Below, piece by piece: positions 23,045 to 34,788 of a DNA stretch of 64,000 nt. This stretch comes from Tribonema minus (taxonomy: Eukaryota > Sar > Xanthophyceae > Tribonematales > Tribonemataceae). Each line of letters opens with the position of its first letter. Positions within the stretch are counted from its first letter, which is position 1. The position numbers and the translations under genes are program-made. The notes under the pieces are model-generated. The model saw nothing but the letters and a program-made list of their open reading frames with translations. It was not told the origin of the DNA and did no database searches. The DNA is taken from positions 434,001 through 498,000 of the forward strand of contig JAFCMP010000555.1 in assembly GCA_017506865.1 (NCBI GenBank). The letters run 5' to 3'.

Positions 23045-24810
23045 GGACGACACGAGCTGATTTTCTGGAGTAACACGATAGGCGCTCTGAGTGGCTTAAG
23101 TGCCGCGCGTGACCTCGCGTGATCTCGGGGAAGACTATGCGTATAGCGTGGAAAACAAGCCAGCCCCAAATCTTCTCGGCGTGACTCTCCCCTCCTTCAA
23201 CACAAAGGGTCGTTTTCACCTAAAATCATGCTTTGTTTCACCAGAAGTCAATCACAGATCTGGCCAACGATATCAGTCGTCTCAGGGCCCCACCTATATA
23301 TGAACATTCAGATAGACGACCCCAAGGCAAACAATCCTGCGCATCAGCGCCATAGGCTGTGCGCCGTTGCGCCGGGCGCGCCCAATGCAAAATCATTGCC
23401 AGCTGACCACCTATTATCGCCATGGCTGAGTCTTATACAAGTGGTAGGGTGTCATGACTGCAATCAAAAGCCCTTGCCTTGCCTTGTTCAAATGGGCGAT
23501 ATCAACTGATACTTCAAAATACTTTGAAGTGTTGTTTCACAGCATTGCTTCTTGGCCATGCCAAACACAGTTGCTTTTCACAAAGTTGTGCCTCGAGCCT
23601 GGTGATTTGTTGCCTTATACCTGCTGCGCAAACCACTGGTAAGGGACTTTGCAGGGCATACGTGAAGGAACTCTGTGCGGCAGCTAGTGCCGCCTCTCTG
23701 TCCAGTTCAGGTGGTTTCACGGCACCTACGTGCGGACTGAGTGCGTTTTCGAAAGCAAGAGGCGAGCGCAAAATGATTGCGGCCTCTGTGCGCTGAGCAC
23801 TGTGTGCAGTCAGCGCTCAGTAATTCCCTCAAGGTATATATACTTGAAGTATCTCATGTTGTGTGTGCTCACTTCACACATGTCACGTCGTTTTGATATG
23901 CAACAACGCTGAGCACTGACATGTCTCTCACACATTTCGAAGACTACTCTGAACGCACTCTCAGTGCGCAGCAGCTTGTGATGTACAGCTTCAAGAATGC
24001 TGCGATTGTGCAGTGAACACGTACGCACACCACCAGCAAGCACATGCAAGAGACAAGACAATTGAAGTGGGCAATGCACGTGTTGAAGAAAGCATCGGCG
24101 GACAGAGATGACACATTTGAATGTTATTGTGGCATGGCAGGGAGCACCGGCGGATGCATCACTTTTGGACGGCGTATCAGAAGCGCCTCTCCGGGCAGGC
24201 ATCTAGCAAATATTCCAGAAAACCCAGAAACATTCATCCTCGGCCTACTTCAGGTGTGGAAGGGGGGGGGCGCCCGTACAACGATAGTACAGGCGCAGTA
24301 CAGCTGCGAATGCCACCGCGCAAAGCTCATTTTACCAGATGCTGCAGTCTTGATCAGTATGGGTGATGTTGCCCCCAAACATATCACGGGCAAGAATGGG
24401 CCCCTAGGTAGGTATGGAATGATGTCCGGAGAAACTCCAGGGGGGGGCAACTCAAGGGCGCTCGGTCGTCCACAGAGTACATGCGCGGCAAAGAGACGAA
24501 CACAGCAGTGGACAGCGCAGAAAGCGGGTCAGTTGCGCGAACGGTTGTGGGTGAGTGGTGGGTGGTTGAGCGCTGATGATGAATGCCCTGAAGAAACACA
24601 CGCGAATCGCACTGGAGTGTCCGCCCCGGCATGTTTTTTGCTTCGTTCTTCTTGTAGTGCACTGCAAGCCGTTTTGAAGCACAATCACCGACATGAACGT
24701 GGGTGCCATCGCCTCATCACCTTACATATTATGGCATATCTTGCATGATATGTAATGGTTGAGGTAAACAGGCTCAGTACATACATGCAGCGATGCGTAA
24801 CAGTACAGCG

Positions 24811-24860
24811 TTATGAAAGCCTCACCTGCCCCCCAGTATGAAAGCCTCACCTGCCCCCCA
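24811..24860 (-). repeat. 25-bp tandem duplication with donor-like end
   Basis: TATGAAAGCCTCACCTGCCC with the following CCCCAG occurs twice in tandem. On the minus strand each copy reads GGGGGGCAG/GTGAGG, a good 5' splice site. This looks like the start of an exon-echo array. Confidence 0.75.
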
Positions 24861-24926
24861 GTGGGCAGAAGCAGTCCCCATAGCGCGGGGACTCGCCAGC
24901 GTGATGAAAGAGGGTAGACAACGCAC
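24851..24926 (-). other. possible small minus-strand exon
   Basis: On the minus strand a pyrimidine-rich GCTGTCCACAG acceptor at 24926 and a GGGCAG/GTGAGG donor at 24851 bound 76 bases that are open in two frames (one reads VVYPLSSRWRVPALWGLLLP). The donor end is duplicated, as for proven exons here. No neighbouring exons are found, so this is only a candidate. Confidence 0.25.
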
Positions 24927-25330
24927 CTGTGGACAGCAAGCAGGGCATGCTGAGGTGAGCGCACCTATAAAGCTAGGTGCTGCAAAGAGTTCTAGACATC
25001 AGCGAATAATTGCTGCTGGCCACAAGCAAAGTGCTGGAGCAAGCGGCAAGGTGCGGGCAATTTCCGCGCTAGAGTGCACCGGAGCAGTACACTCTGGCCA
25101 ACGACCGTCACGCTTGAAGTTCCTCAGAGCAAACTTCAAGTCAAAACGGGAAAGAGCAAACCGTCAAACACGCTCTCACCTTCCCTCCTCCAGCACTGTT
25201 CGCAGCCTTGTCCATCGGGGTGACGCCTTCGACCTCACCCTCGCGCTCTTGTCACCCATCCCACACGGTCCATCTCAATACCAATGTCAAGTCGTCACCC
25301 AAATGATGTCAAGGATGCCCAGATCCACGC

Positions 25331-26286
25331 CGCCTTGCACCGCCTCGTTGATGCCGCGTCCAATCGGTGCACGACTAGCTGACACTGCGCCCAGCCTCAT
25401 CGTGCACTGAAACAACGCTCGTTTTCTGGAACCAGAAGTGGGTCTGAGTGGCAACGACGACTCCAGGGAAGTGCAGAGCACGAAGTGCTGACATCCTAGC
25501 GGGTGAGCCTGTGGGGCAAAGGTTCCCGCCTTCCGGCAGTGCCGAAAGACTAGGCTATCCGAGAGGCCATCAAAGCAGGAGAGTGCCGGTGAGAACACGC
25601 TGATGCTCCGGTGTAGCTCTCTCAGCAATCCTTCCCTAGCCCACCAGTCGCTTTAGCCGCCAGTACGACCCTAGGAATCCCAATCGAAGCTTGTCACTTC
25701 CCTTGAGCCGTCGCCATCCCTTGAGTCGTCGCCATCCCCATCCCGCACTCGCTGCCCACACACGTCCCACTCACACGCTTCCACAAGCTTGCCTGTCCGA
25801 CTCCACTCCGCCTTGCACCGCCTCGTTGATGCCGCGTCCAATCGGTGCACGACTAGCTCACACTACGCCCAGCCTCATCGTGCACCGAAACAACGCTCGT
25901 TGTCTGGAACCAGAAGTGGGTCTGAGTGGCAACGACGACTCCGGGGAAGTGCAGAGCACAAAGCTCTGACATCCTAGCGGGTGAGCCTGTGGGGCAAAGG
26001 TTCCCGCCTTCCGGCAGTGCCGAAAGACTAGGCTATCCGAGAGGCCATCAAAGCAGGAGAGTGCCGGTGAGAACACGCTAATGCTCCGGTGTAGCTCTCT
26101 CTACATTCCTTTCCTAGCCCACCAGTCGCTTTAGCCGCCAGTACGACCCTAGGAATCCCAATTGAAGCCTGTCACTTCTCTTGAGCCGTCGCCATCCCTT
26201 GAGCCGTCGCCATCCCCATCCCGCCCTCGCTGCCCACACACGTCCCACTCACACGCTTCTCAGGCTTGCCTGTCCGACTCCACTCC
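25331..26286. repeat. 478-bp direct tandem duplication, two copies
   Basis: Copy 1 (25331-25808) and copy 2 (25809-26286) match almost base for base, with scattered single differences. Both begin CGCCTTGCACCGCCTCG. Near its end each unit repeats TGAGCCGTCGCCATCCC-like 18-mers. No open frame runs through both copies with recognisable protein similarity. High identity means recent duplication; a collapsed longer array is possible. Confidence 0.9.
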
Positions 26287-27025
26287 GTCTCTCACCGCCG
26301 CAGAGACCGCCAAACCAAGCAGTCCAGATCGGTCCGCTAGCCCTCCCACTCAGTCCACATCGGTCCCCTATGGCTGCCATTGCCAAGCTCTTGCCCATCG
26401 CAGCCCGCTCCTACAACTTGCAAATTACAAGACAACGACCTGACGTGACGTCCAACCACATTGTCTGGCCCACCATTGGTCCAGCGACGCTCACCGCCGC
26501 CTTTCCTCATCGACGGTCTTCCCAATCACCCCACGCCGCCGCACTGCACAGCCCTGATGTGCACAAGTGGTCTCAGCGTGAGAGCCTTCGAATTCACCAG
26601 CCGCCAAAAAGTAACTGAAACCGTAACTGTCAGATTGTAACTGTCACTTCCGACGAGAGACGACTCCACGCGCGCATGCATCAATACAGGAGCGCGCGCG
26701 GTAGGTAATCAGGGCAGGGCCATTGAGAACTGCGTCGGCTAGGTAGAGTGCAGCGGAACAGTCGCAAGGGCGCCATGAACGCTCATGCTGCAGCGGCGCC
26801 TCATGCTGACATCATCAGGCTGCGCCTGACCCCAATCCCTGGTGATGTTGAAGTTAGAAAACATCGCGCGCGGCCAAAGGCAGTCGTCGCCCACAACGCT
26901 CCACTTTTGGCTGCCGGAGCTGCACCGCCTATGGGGCTGGTGCTGACACCGCGCAACGGGCTCTGGACCCTGAACTTCGGAAGGTGAAATCTTGCGGCAT
27001 AGAGCAGCCGCTGCAGCGAATTTGA

Positions 27026-29473
27026 TCTCCTGTGGCAGATCATGGGCCTGAGCCCGAGCCAGGCACAGCTGAATACGCATCCACTCATGCTGAACTGCTG
27101 CGAGCGTCCGCAGAGATGTTCTGCAACATCCCGCTCTGCCTGCTCACGCCCACGGAGAGGCAGGTTGCTGCAAGGCTCGAGGAGAAGCACAGCTGGCCAA
27201 ATGTTGAGCCGGCGGTGCTCATCAAGAACGCCAACGATGCCATTTTCAAGAAAGAAATAGCAGGGGTTGATGCTGCTGATGACCAGCTGTACAGTCTGGT
27301 CAGGCAGCAGGAACTTGGCCACTTTGTCAGCGACGCTGCCATTGAGCAAGCTGAGGAAGACAAGGTTGAGAGTGTGAAGGTGGCCTCGTGGAACATCTTC
27401 GTTGACACCAACTCGCGGCAACCCTCCTCCGGGCGCCTGTTCAGGTAGGCGACCACCAGCATGCAGCACCTGCACCCTGAGGACCGCATCCCGCACCTCG
27501 ACCTCCACAACCAGCAGCCACAGATGGTCCAGGCAAGTGTATTGGTGACATTGATTCCTGACGGCAACGTACGGACTTTTTTGTCCATGCAGCCAGCCGT
27601 CACTCACTTGAGAGACATGCAGCATGCAAGAGTCGCTCCTAATGATTGTCATTTCAGCATGTCGCACACCTCTGATTACTACTCCTGCAGCAGTGCTCGC
27701 TGAGCACTGCTCAATTCTTGTACGGCACTAAACTGCCAAGCCTGCAGGCGTTTGTATCATGACGCCAAGCGCCTCATCGTCAGTCGAAGCGGTGCCAGCT
27801 GATTCAGCGCTGCTGTCACTGCGTGATTGTCAGCGGCGCTGTGCAACTGTTCTGTCGCCAACCACGCCTGTTTTTGCGTCCCTCCGCAGCACCTCTTCGC
27901 TGAGATCATCATGCCGCTGCACGTCAGCAGGGTCGGCTCTGCGCTCCTCATCACAGGGCACGGGCGGCACAGTCGTACGGGTAAAAGCGATTTGCGCAGG
28001 GAGGTGATGGCCAGGGCACGCGCGCTGGGCCTGATCGTCACCACGTACCGCGAGAACAAAGGCATCGTGGCCGTCGGCACCCGCGAGTTCATGCGCGCCG
28101 TCGACCGCGTGCAGGCCGCCAGGGAGCAGGAGGAGAGGGACAGGGCGGCAGCGGCGGCAGCGCCTCCACCTGGGCGCGGTGGCGGCAGCAAGAGGGGGCG
28201 CAGCAGCAGCGGCGGCGGCGGCGGCGGCGGCGGCGCCGAGCGCGTGCAGCGCGCTCGTGGAGCCGACTGCAGCGACCGCGAGCGCGCGCATTCGGACTCC
28301 AGGGACCGCGCGCGCTGCCGCGACGCAGCGCGCGGCGACCGCCTGCACGCCCGCACGCCCGAACGTCCCGGCGCGCGCGATGACCGCAGCTGCGACCCCG
28401 CACACGGGCGGCCCATGCACTCGTCTCACGATCGCCACGCGTGTGGCCTGCCTGACGAGCGCGCGACGACGGCGGCAGCGGTGGCGGCGGCAGTTGCGGC
28501 GGCAGCGGCGGCGCGCGCATGGCAGCGGGAGCCCAGTGCGCACGTCGAGCGCCGCCACAGCGACCCGTTCGCCGCGTACCCTGAGCGCGGCGACCGCGCA
28601 GGCCACGGGCGGTATGCGCAGCGCGCGCCGCAGGCGGAGGAGGCGCACGAGCGCGGCCGCAGCGCCGCAGCGTTCAGCGAGCGTGCGCCGTACGCAGAGC
28701 CCTGGGAGCAGGCGCGTCGTGCCGACCGCAGCCAGCGCGCACCGCACGTCACCGTCGGGGACAAGCAGCGCGCGCCGCTCTCGGAGACCCGGCACGACGA
28801 TGGAGCGCCTCCCTTCAAGACCCGGTACAAGGTGCCCGAGGCGGCGGCGACAGAGGCCAAGCCGCACGCCCACTACGCGGACTTCAATGCACACTTCAAG
28901 CAGGACTTCAACAGGGACTTGAACACGGACTTCAATACTTACTTCAACACGGACTTGAAAACGGACTTCAACACGCGCGCGCCGTTTGCGCAGACCGGCG
29001 AGCACGCATTCCACCACAGCGCATCGCCGCCGCCCGCCGCGCAGCACGGGCGCGCGCACGGCCGGCTGGAGCACGCAGCGCGCGCAGAGGGGCGCTCGCA
29101 TCGTGATGCGGCAGTGGACGCAGCAGACGACCCCTACAGCCCCGCAGCGGCGCTCAGCATCGGCTACGACTCGCACGCAGCCCGCTACGACGTGCCGAGC
29201 TCCAGTCGCCATGCAGCGCAGGCGGCGCAGGCGGCAGCGGCAGTGGCGGCGGCGGCGGCAGCGCGCCGCCTGCTGCTCCGTGACGGCGCCTCCCACACAT
29301 ACAGCAGCGATGACTACTTCTACGCCTCTCCACATCGTACAGGGTACACTGACCACCCCTGGAGCCCGCATGCTGCGGCAGCGCGCAGCTGGGGCAGCGC
29401 CTCGCACGGCGCAGGCGCCCGCCGCCGCTCGCCGAGCCCCGATCAGCCACGCAAGAGGAGTCGGCGCGAGTAG
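27026..29473 (+). CDS. Smr-domain protein with low-complexity C-terminal tail
   Basis: The first coding block (about 27039-27532) ends HLHPEDRIPHLDLHNQQPQ-MVQ; after a GC-AG intron (27533-27889) exon 2 resumes at HLFAEIIMPLHV. Together they form an Smr domain: the LDLH motif, then LLITGHGRHSRTGKSDLRR and NKGIVAVGTRE, matching the TGxGxHS and late Gly-Val signatures. Smr domains act as nucleic-acid nicking or binding modules. The remaining ~440 residues are Arg/Ala/His/Gly-rich low complexity with a DFN/DLNTDF repeat (about 28879-28975), ending RKRSRRE. Oddities: no ATG start found upstream, and an in-frame TAG at 27446-27448 where the flanks (SGRLFR and ATTSMQHLHPE) look continuous. The 5' part could be a decayed or mis-sequenced exon. 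Confidence 0.6.
27533..27889 (+). other. GC-AG intron in the Smr gene
   Basis: The junction CAG/GCAAGT and acceptor CCTCCGCAG/CACCTC keep phase 0 and unite the two halves of the Smr domain. GCAAGT is the usual context of rare GC donors. No exon echo is apparent in this intron. Confidence 0.6.
28879..28975 (+). repeat. ACTTCAA-word repeat inside coding sequence
   Basis: GACTTCAA or GACTTGAA recurs every 12-18 bases about eight times and encodes a DFN/DLN/YFN repeat in the Smr protein tail. The same word is abundant in noncoding DNA across the window. Confidence 0.85.
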
Positions 29474-29644
29474 ACCGCACCGCTCTCACGGCGCCAGGGC
29501 TCCTTACTATATGTGACGCTGCAACAGGGGGCTCATGAGCACAGTGTTGTAAGAGCGGTGATTGAGAAGCTGCGCGTCACGCCTGCGAGCATGCTGCAGG
29601 TCCTCCCCTGCCTCCCCCCTCGCCCTTCAACCCCCCTGTCCCCC

Positions 29645-29939
29645 TCCCTGCACGCGCAAGCAGATGTCGACACTCAGGCCTTTGATCCTCTGACCACAGC
29701 GCACAGCGCACTTCAGGTCCCCCCTGCCTCCCGTCTTGCCTACAACCCCCCAAGCGCCCTCCCTGCATGCGCAAGCAGACAATATTGACAATCAGGCCTT
29801 CGATCCTCTGGCCACAGCGCACAGAGGTCCCCCCTGCCCCCCCTCTTGCCTACGACCCCCCTACCCCCCTCCCTGCACGCGCATGCAGACGTTGACACTC
29901 AGGCCTTTGATCCTCTGGCCACAGCGCACAGCGCACTCC
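29645..29939 (-). repeat. three-unit ~113-bp array, open in one minus-strand frame
   Basis: Units at about 29645-29712, 29759-29824 and 29872-29939 share GCCTTTGATCCTCTG and CACAGCGCACAG. On the minus strand all three read RCGQRI(K/E)GL(S/I)V then C(M/L)R(V/M)Q. C-rich spacers separate them. By analogy with the echo arrays they may be copies of the end of a minus-strand exon, though no GT donor follows the CAG. Confidence 0.6.
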
Positions 29940-30035
29940 GCTGTCTTAAGAGGTTTATGCAGGCCACGTAATACCCATGTCCCCACAGCATGGCCTCCTC
30001 CGCCTGTTGCTCCTGCTGCCACAGACGCGCCAGGT
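29895..30035 (-). other. possible minus-strand exon
   Basis: The minus strand reads CYLARLWQQEQQAEEAMLWG then HGYYVACINLLRQRS, protein-like in composition and leading into the array at 29872-29939. Splice boundaries are not clear and no partner exon is identified. Confidence 0.25.
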
Positions 30036-30039
30036 AGCA

Positions 30040-33000
30040 CTTGGCTGGCCTTGGTCTACTGACCATCTACAGGCCGCAAGTGAACGGTGATCCGATGGTG
30101 CGCATATACACCCCCCGCCCCCCCCCCCTCAGACACACACTCTTGCGCGCACACAGACCCCTTTCGCCGCCCGACCATCAATTACAACAAGGACCATGGC
30201 GTTACTTTGCAGCCACGAGCTCGCATGCACGCATGCCCCCCCCCCCTCCCCATTCTACCCAACCACACACAGGCGCGCACGACAACATGCTTCGGTGTAC
30301 TCAATGTAGGAATGATGCTGCTTTAGCGCGGCAAAGGCATGACGAAGTGACTGCGTTGTGTTTTGCTGGTGTTGCTGCTGCTGCTTTATGCGCCTGCCTA
30401 TTGAATCTTGCGCTTCGCGTCATCCGCCTGTGGTAGCGGCTACTTGCTGCCTGCTGATGCGCGTACGTACATGGCAATGTGACGCCATGTGCCCTCCTAC
30501 AAGTACCATTACCGTCTGAGCCCCCATCTGTAGGTAGGTTTGTGAGTGTTGGTGTATGCTCGTGATGTGCCAGCGGGCACAAGCTTGATGTTAGCATACG
30601 TGTCGTACACCATGTGGTGCAGAATAGGGTCCCGCCCCTCACACGGAGGCAAATGAAGTACAACAATCTCTGTGATTGTTAGATGCCACAGTGTGTGCTG
30701 ACGTTCGCAGTTCATTGTTTAGATCCAGTGTGCCAAGCCTTTGCAGAAATGCTTGGCACCAAACTTAAAGTGGCATACAAGGTGTTGTTTGCGTCAGCCG
30801 CAAGGGAGGCTAGTGGTTGGGTGCGCATGTGCAATCGCAAGTGTTTTCCCAGAGCTTTCTCCTTGACGAAGTTGAATGTTCAGTGACAACAGGCTTAGAC
30901 AATGGACCAACTGGAGCCTCTGAGCCAGCATGTGGACCAAATCAGATTGCTCTCAAGCTCCTCCTCAAAACCACAGATACGGCACTCCCTGTGCGCAATG
31001 CTGCACTCATTGCAATGCGCAATCACTGTTGCACCAGCTACGGTGCACTCTACAGTTGTGCTGCAGTGCAGGATGCTGCTGCACGTGCGCGCGCGCGCAC
31101 GCCTTCACGTCCACACCGCCCTTGTTACAGCGCTGCGTGATTAACTGCAGTCATGACTAGTCAGCTGAGATGCCATCAGTGGCAGTGCTGCATCTCTTTC
31201 ACAGCGTAATTGCATGAGGATGGCAGTGCTCAGTAGCGCCACCGAACGGCAGCACGGCCGTCGGATGCCGTCGCCGCCAGCGCATGCATGTGGGTATTGA
31301 AGCGCACGCCAGCTGTAACAGTGGCGTCAGGTCTTGCTGAGGCGGCCTGTTCAGTGCAATACGCCTCCAACATCTACCTCCACTCCCTAAGCCCCAGCGC
31401 TCAACAGCACATGAAGCATTAAGCCTAACCCCAATCCTGCAACATGGTCAAGTACCGTGCGTGCGAATGCACCATTAGGTGACACGACATCAGTATTCTG
31501 GATATCGTCTCAGCTCCATCGTGCCCTGACCGAGAAACAGCAACAGATGGCACTGGAGCACCGCACACACGTGGAACCTTGCAGTATCCGTCAACAGCAG
31601 GTACATTGCACTGGTCGACGCAGCGAGTAGCACCCACTAGCGCACATGTGCTCATCATGCACAGAAGTGCAATGCAACAACTTGCAGTGATGTGCGTGCG
31701 AGACTCGGCAGTGACAGGAGCCCCGGGCCCAACGGACAACTGCTGAGCTAGCAGAACACACTGAGAACTCACATGAGAGTCTAGAGTCCAGCATTCTTGC
31801 AGAAACGCGTTCAAAATGACTGGCATGCAAGACATACGCACTCTTACAGTGTACTTCAATGAGGTCGCAGCCAGATTATGCTGCGGACATCACCGCGCAA
31901 GGGCAGCCTGAACGTGCAGCAGGTCCCTCCTGCACAGGTGGTGTGTCAAACGCACGAACTGCGCCCTCCCACTTGTGCTCAGTGCCGTTTTCTGAGTCTA
32001 CATGTGCCGGGCTTCATGCACGAGTTGCATGTACGCACGTGCTCCGCTGAGCACCTGAGCACTGTAAGCATGACAGCGGCGTGTTTGACCTCCGCCATGT
32101 TGCAGCATGACAGCCACCTCCTGCAATTGCGCGCTGAGCCATGCGCGCGAGCCTCCCCTGGAGGCCCAGGGCCCCATACATCCGTCGATGGCATTGTGCA
32201 CTGCATACCTCGAGCTCTCGAGCGCAGGCATCACTAACAGCCAGTGCTCCACGGCGCCGCAGAGGACACAGAGAGAGTGATGTTACAAAGAGAAATGATG
32301 ATGTCCTGACGGCCGTTGCTCATGAGATGCGCAGCAATGCCGCCGCTGTACACACGGAAGATAGGCTGTGCGCCTTGCTGGCGCTCTGCACGCAGCAGCC
32401 GTAATCTTGTGGTGAGCACTGATGGGCGCAGTGACGCTACAGTGTGACCTCAACTCAACCGCTCACAGCTGCACCTGAACGTGTTCTGCATGCGCCACAG
32501 AGCGCAATCTAGATTGATTTTTCTGGGTGTGTGCACCAAGGGCACCATGCTGTTTTGAGCCTGTGTGACACGCTTCACCTTGACCCAGCGCTGCTGCTTC
32601 TGCTGTGATGCTGCGGATGAAGTTTTGACTGCGCCGCGCTTAAACCACTTGAACCGCCCCGAGCACTTGATGCTGCCTCCGCCGTCACCGCCGCCGCTGC
32701 CACTGGCAGAGTCACGCGGCGCACGCGCCTCAACTACCGCTGCGACCCTACGTGCCGCCGAGACTGCTGCGCTTGATGCCTGTGCGCGGCGCGCTGACCC
32801 ACGCATTGCGCATGAATCCTCGTCGCCGCCGCCACCAGTGCTGAGCAACGCGCACACGCCTCCGTCCACGGCCCCGGGCCGCCGTAAGCAGGCGGCGCAC
32901 GTCGGACGAAACCGCCACGATGCGCTCGGGCTGGCTCGCCGCTCTGTTGCCGGGGTCCTGTGACCGCGGGAGCGCGATGATGCATCGGCGTTTGGAACTG

Positions 33001-34788
33001 AGGATTGACAGCGTGGTGAGGGCACATCAGAGCTTGACGATGCGGCATGCATGTGTGGGTGGTGGTGTTGGTAGTTTGATGCATGCCTTCAAGTTGTTGG
33101 CGTGTATACAGTGGGTTTCGGTGCTTGCGCTGACTTGACAGCATGTACGCTGTACCTAGGTGTGGAGCGCGCACACCGCTCGCTGACGCACGGCAAGTTG
33201 AGTGATGACATCAGCCGCGTGCGCCTGAGGCAGCGGTGCCGCCGCCGCGGCGGGCCTCTGCACCATGGCAGAGGCACTTCAGAGCAACACTACACACTTT
33301 GTTCATGCGAAGTATCTCATGGTCCTTGTGAAATCGCCGGGAGAGAAGCGAGGCACTCCAAGCAACTGCAAGCAGTCGCGCATTCAGCCCCACCAAATCT
33401 TCAGCAGCCACACGGGCCGCATGCGCCTGCCGCAGCAGCGTGACCGCCGCCGCGCCCACCTCAGCTTGGGGCAGGCATAGATGACACTGCGACGGTGCGG
33501 CGGTACCCGCTGCTCCGTCACCATGACCGATGACTACTCGTAGCGGTCGCACGTCGCGCTCGTTGCACTCATCGTGTCGTTGGCGGTGGTGCACACCACG
33601 CGAGCCGAAAATGAGCACTCCTCGCGGTCACAAGCGGCACTCTCGTTCAGTAGTGCTCCAACCGGCCGCAGGCGGTCGCTCTTGTTGCGCTCATTGTGGC
33701 CGGCGGTGGCGCCCACTGTGGCGCTGTGTGCGACTGCCGCAACGGCGCGACCACAGCGTCGGTCTCGACGGTGCACTCCCGCGGCTCGCGCAGGCGCGCC
33801 GTGAGTGACCGTTTGCCTGCTCATGGGACATAAGAAATCATATCCAAGAGCTTGCGGTGGTGCAATGTTCAACGCACTGCCCAATTCTGTTGCTTGCATG
33901 GCTCAGCAAAAATTCCTTGTCTCAACACTCTGGTCTGGTTGTGAAGCCACAATGCACATGCTGAGCAGTACAAATGATAGCAGTCCCAGCACATGCGGCC
34001 ATATCAACAGCCTTCAGCATGACATGGTAACTCACGGTGTCCGAGTCATGACATCAGGATGGTGCTTTGCACCGCATGGAATTGAGAGCAATGAGGATGC
34101 ACTACACATGCATGTCCGCTTGCCAAGCTACATCCATCATCCCTGCGTTCCGCAAAACACAACCACGAGGGCACACACCATGCAGAAAGAGATATATTTG
34201 CCAAGTTCGACAGCACATGCAGCACAGAGGAGGCGACACAAGGCAGGGCGTAAGCAGGCGCGCCTGCGCACACTCCATACTTTGAAGTATGATTGGCAGC
34301 TGCAGCAAGTATTTCAGGAAATTCCGCCGCTCAGTGCACTCATGTGGCCGTCTCAAATGCGGGATTGTCCTGTACTCACGCTTCATGGTGCACACTCAGT
34401 CTGTCAACGGCTACAAATGCTGAGGCGCGTGAGCGGCACTTCCAGTGCTGCCAAGCCATTCTCCAAGTTTTCTGACTGCTGCACTGCCCCATGAAGTCTT
34501 GCTCAGCATGCAACGACCTCTGTGCGTGTGACATTGTCCCTGCATCGCGGCTGAAAGGCCGTTCAGGGACACTAGAACATGCAAATGCAACACAGGCGTC
34601 TCAGCTGTGCTCGCCTGTGATGGACGCGCTCCCCCCCCCCCCCCCCCCCCCCCAACACGCACGGTCCCTTGTGCCTCCCCCCCCCCGCCCTCTCCCTTGC
34701 ACACACATGCTCCTCTGACTGTTCACGCTTGCCGCCACTGTCATCGCCCACCAGCACCATGTCATCCCAGTGGCCTTGGCTGCTGGCT
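30040..34788. other. spacer with weak coding candidates
   Basis: No recognisable gene. A + stretch at 30750-31060 (AEMLGTKLKVAYKVLFASAA; QIALKLLLKTTDTALPVRNA) and a - stretch at 33211-33470 (AVTLLRQAHAARVAAEDLVG) look mildly protein-like, without splice support. Two related ~60-bp blocks occur at 33541-33600 and 33670-33730. A poly(C) run lies at 34631-34653. The last 300 bases precede the 3' end of the SMYD-like gene. Confidence 0.45.
32450..33052 (-). CDS. hypothetical basic protein, uncertain
   Basis: A 200-codon minus-strand frame begins MHAASSSSDVPSPRC, has a Ser/Ala/Arg-rich middle and a Gly/Asp run, and ends with a Lys/Arg-rich stretch (CSGRFKWFKRGAVKTSSAAS; QQKQQRWVKVKRVTQAQ). A 132-codon frame opposes it on the + strand. 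GC-rich sequence yields such frames by chance, so this is listed only because the basic stretch looks protein-like. No family is recognised. Confidence 0.2.
   Translation of the reverse strand: MHAASSSSDVPSPRCQSSVPNADASSRSRGHRTPATERRASPSASWRFRPTCAACLRRPGAVDGGVCALLSTGGGGDEDSCAMRGSARRAQASSAAVSAARRVAAVVEARAPRDSASGSGGGDGGGSIKCSGRFKWFKRGAVKTSSAASQQKQQRWVKVKRVTQAQNSMVPLVHTPRKINLDCALWRMQNTFRCSCERLS

Larger units (their letters stand above)
23045..27025. other. spacer without a confident gene
   Basis: Upstream of LPMO2 on its strand and upstream of the Smr gene on the other. A 234-codon + frame at 24044-24748 has no recognisable motif or splice support. Features listed separately: a possible small exon at 24851-24926, a 25-bp tandem duplication and a 478-bp tandem duplication. 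Words GCTGAGCACTG (23795, 23910) and ACTTGAAGT (23510-23535, 23838) are present. Confidence 0.5.

Noticed and set aside
24044-24748. 234-codon + strand frame
   Set aside because: No recognisable domain, no splice or echo support, and cysteine/glycine use that looks random. Left out as a gene, noted in the spacer entry.
27446-27460. A 15-base intron (GTAGGC...ACCAG) removing the in-frame TAG of the Smr gene
   Set aside because: It would fit GT-AG and frame, but introns this short are known only in a few exceptional ciliates, and all other introns here are hundreds of bases long. A 25-base version in the SMYD gene was rejected for the same reason.
27830-29407. Long (525-codon) minus-strand open frame opposite the Smr gene
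   Set aside because: It is an antisense shadow of GC-rich, biased coding sequence with no motif; the + strand has the Smr domain. The 288-codon minus frame at 26801-27667 is likewise a shadow.
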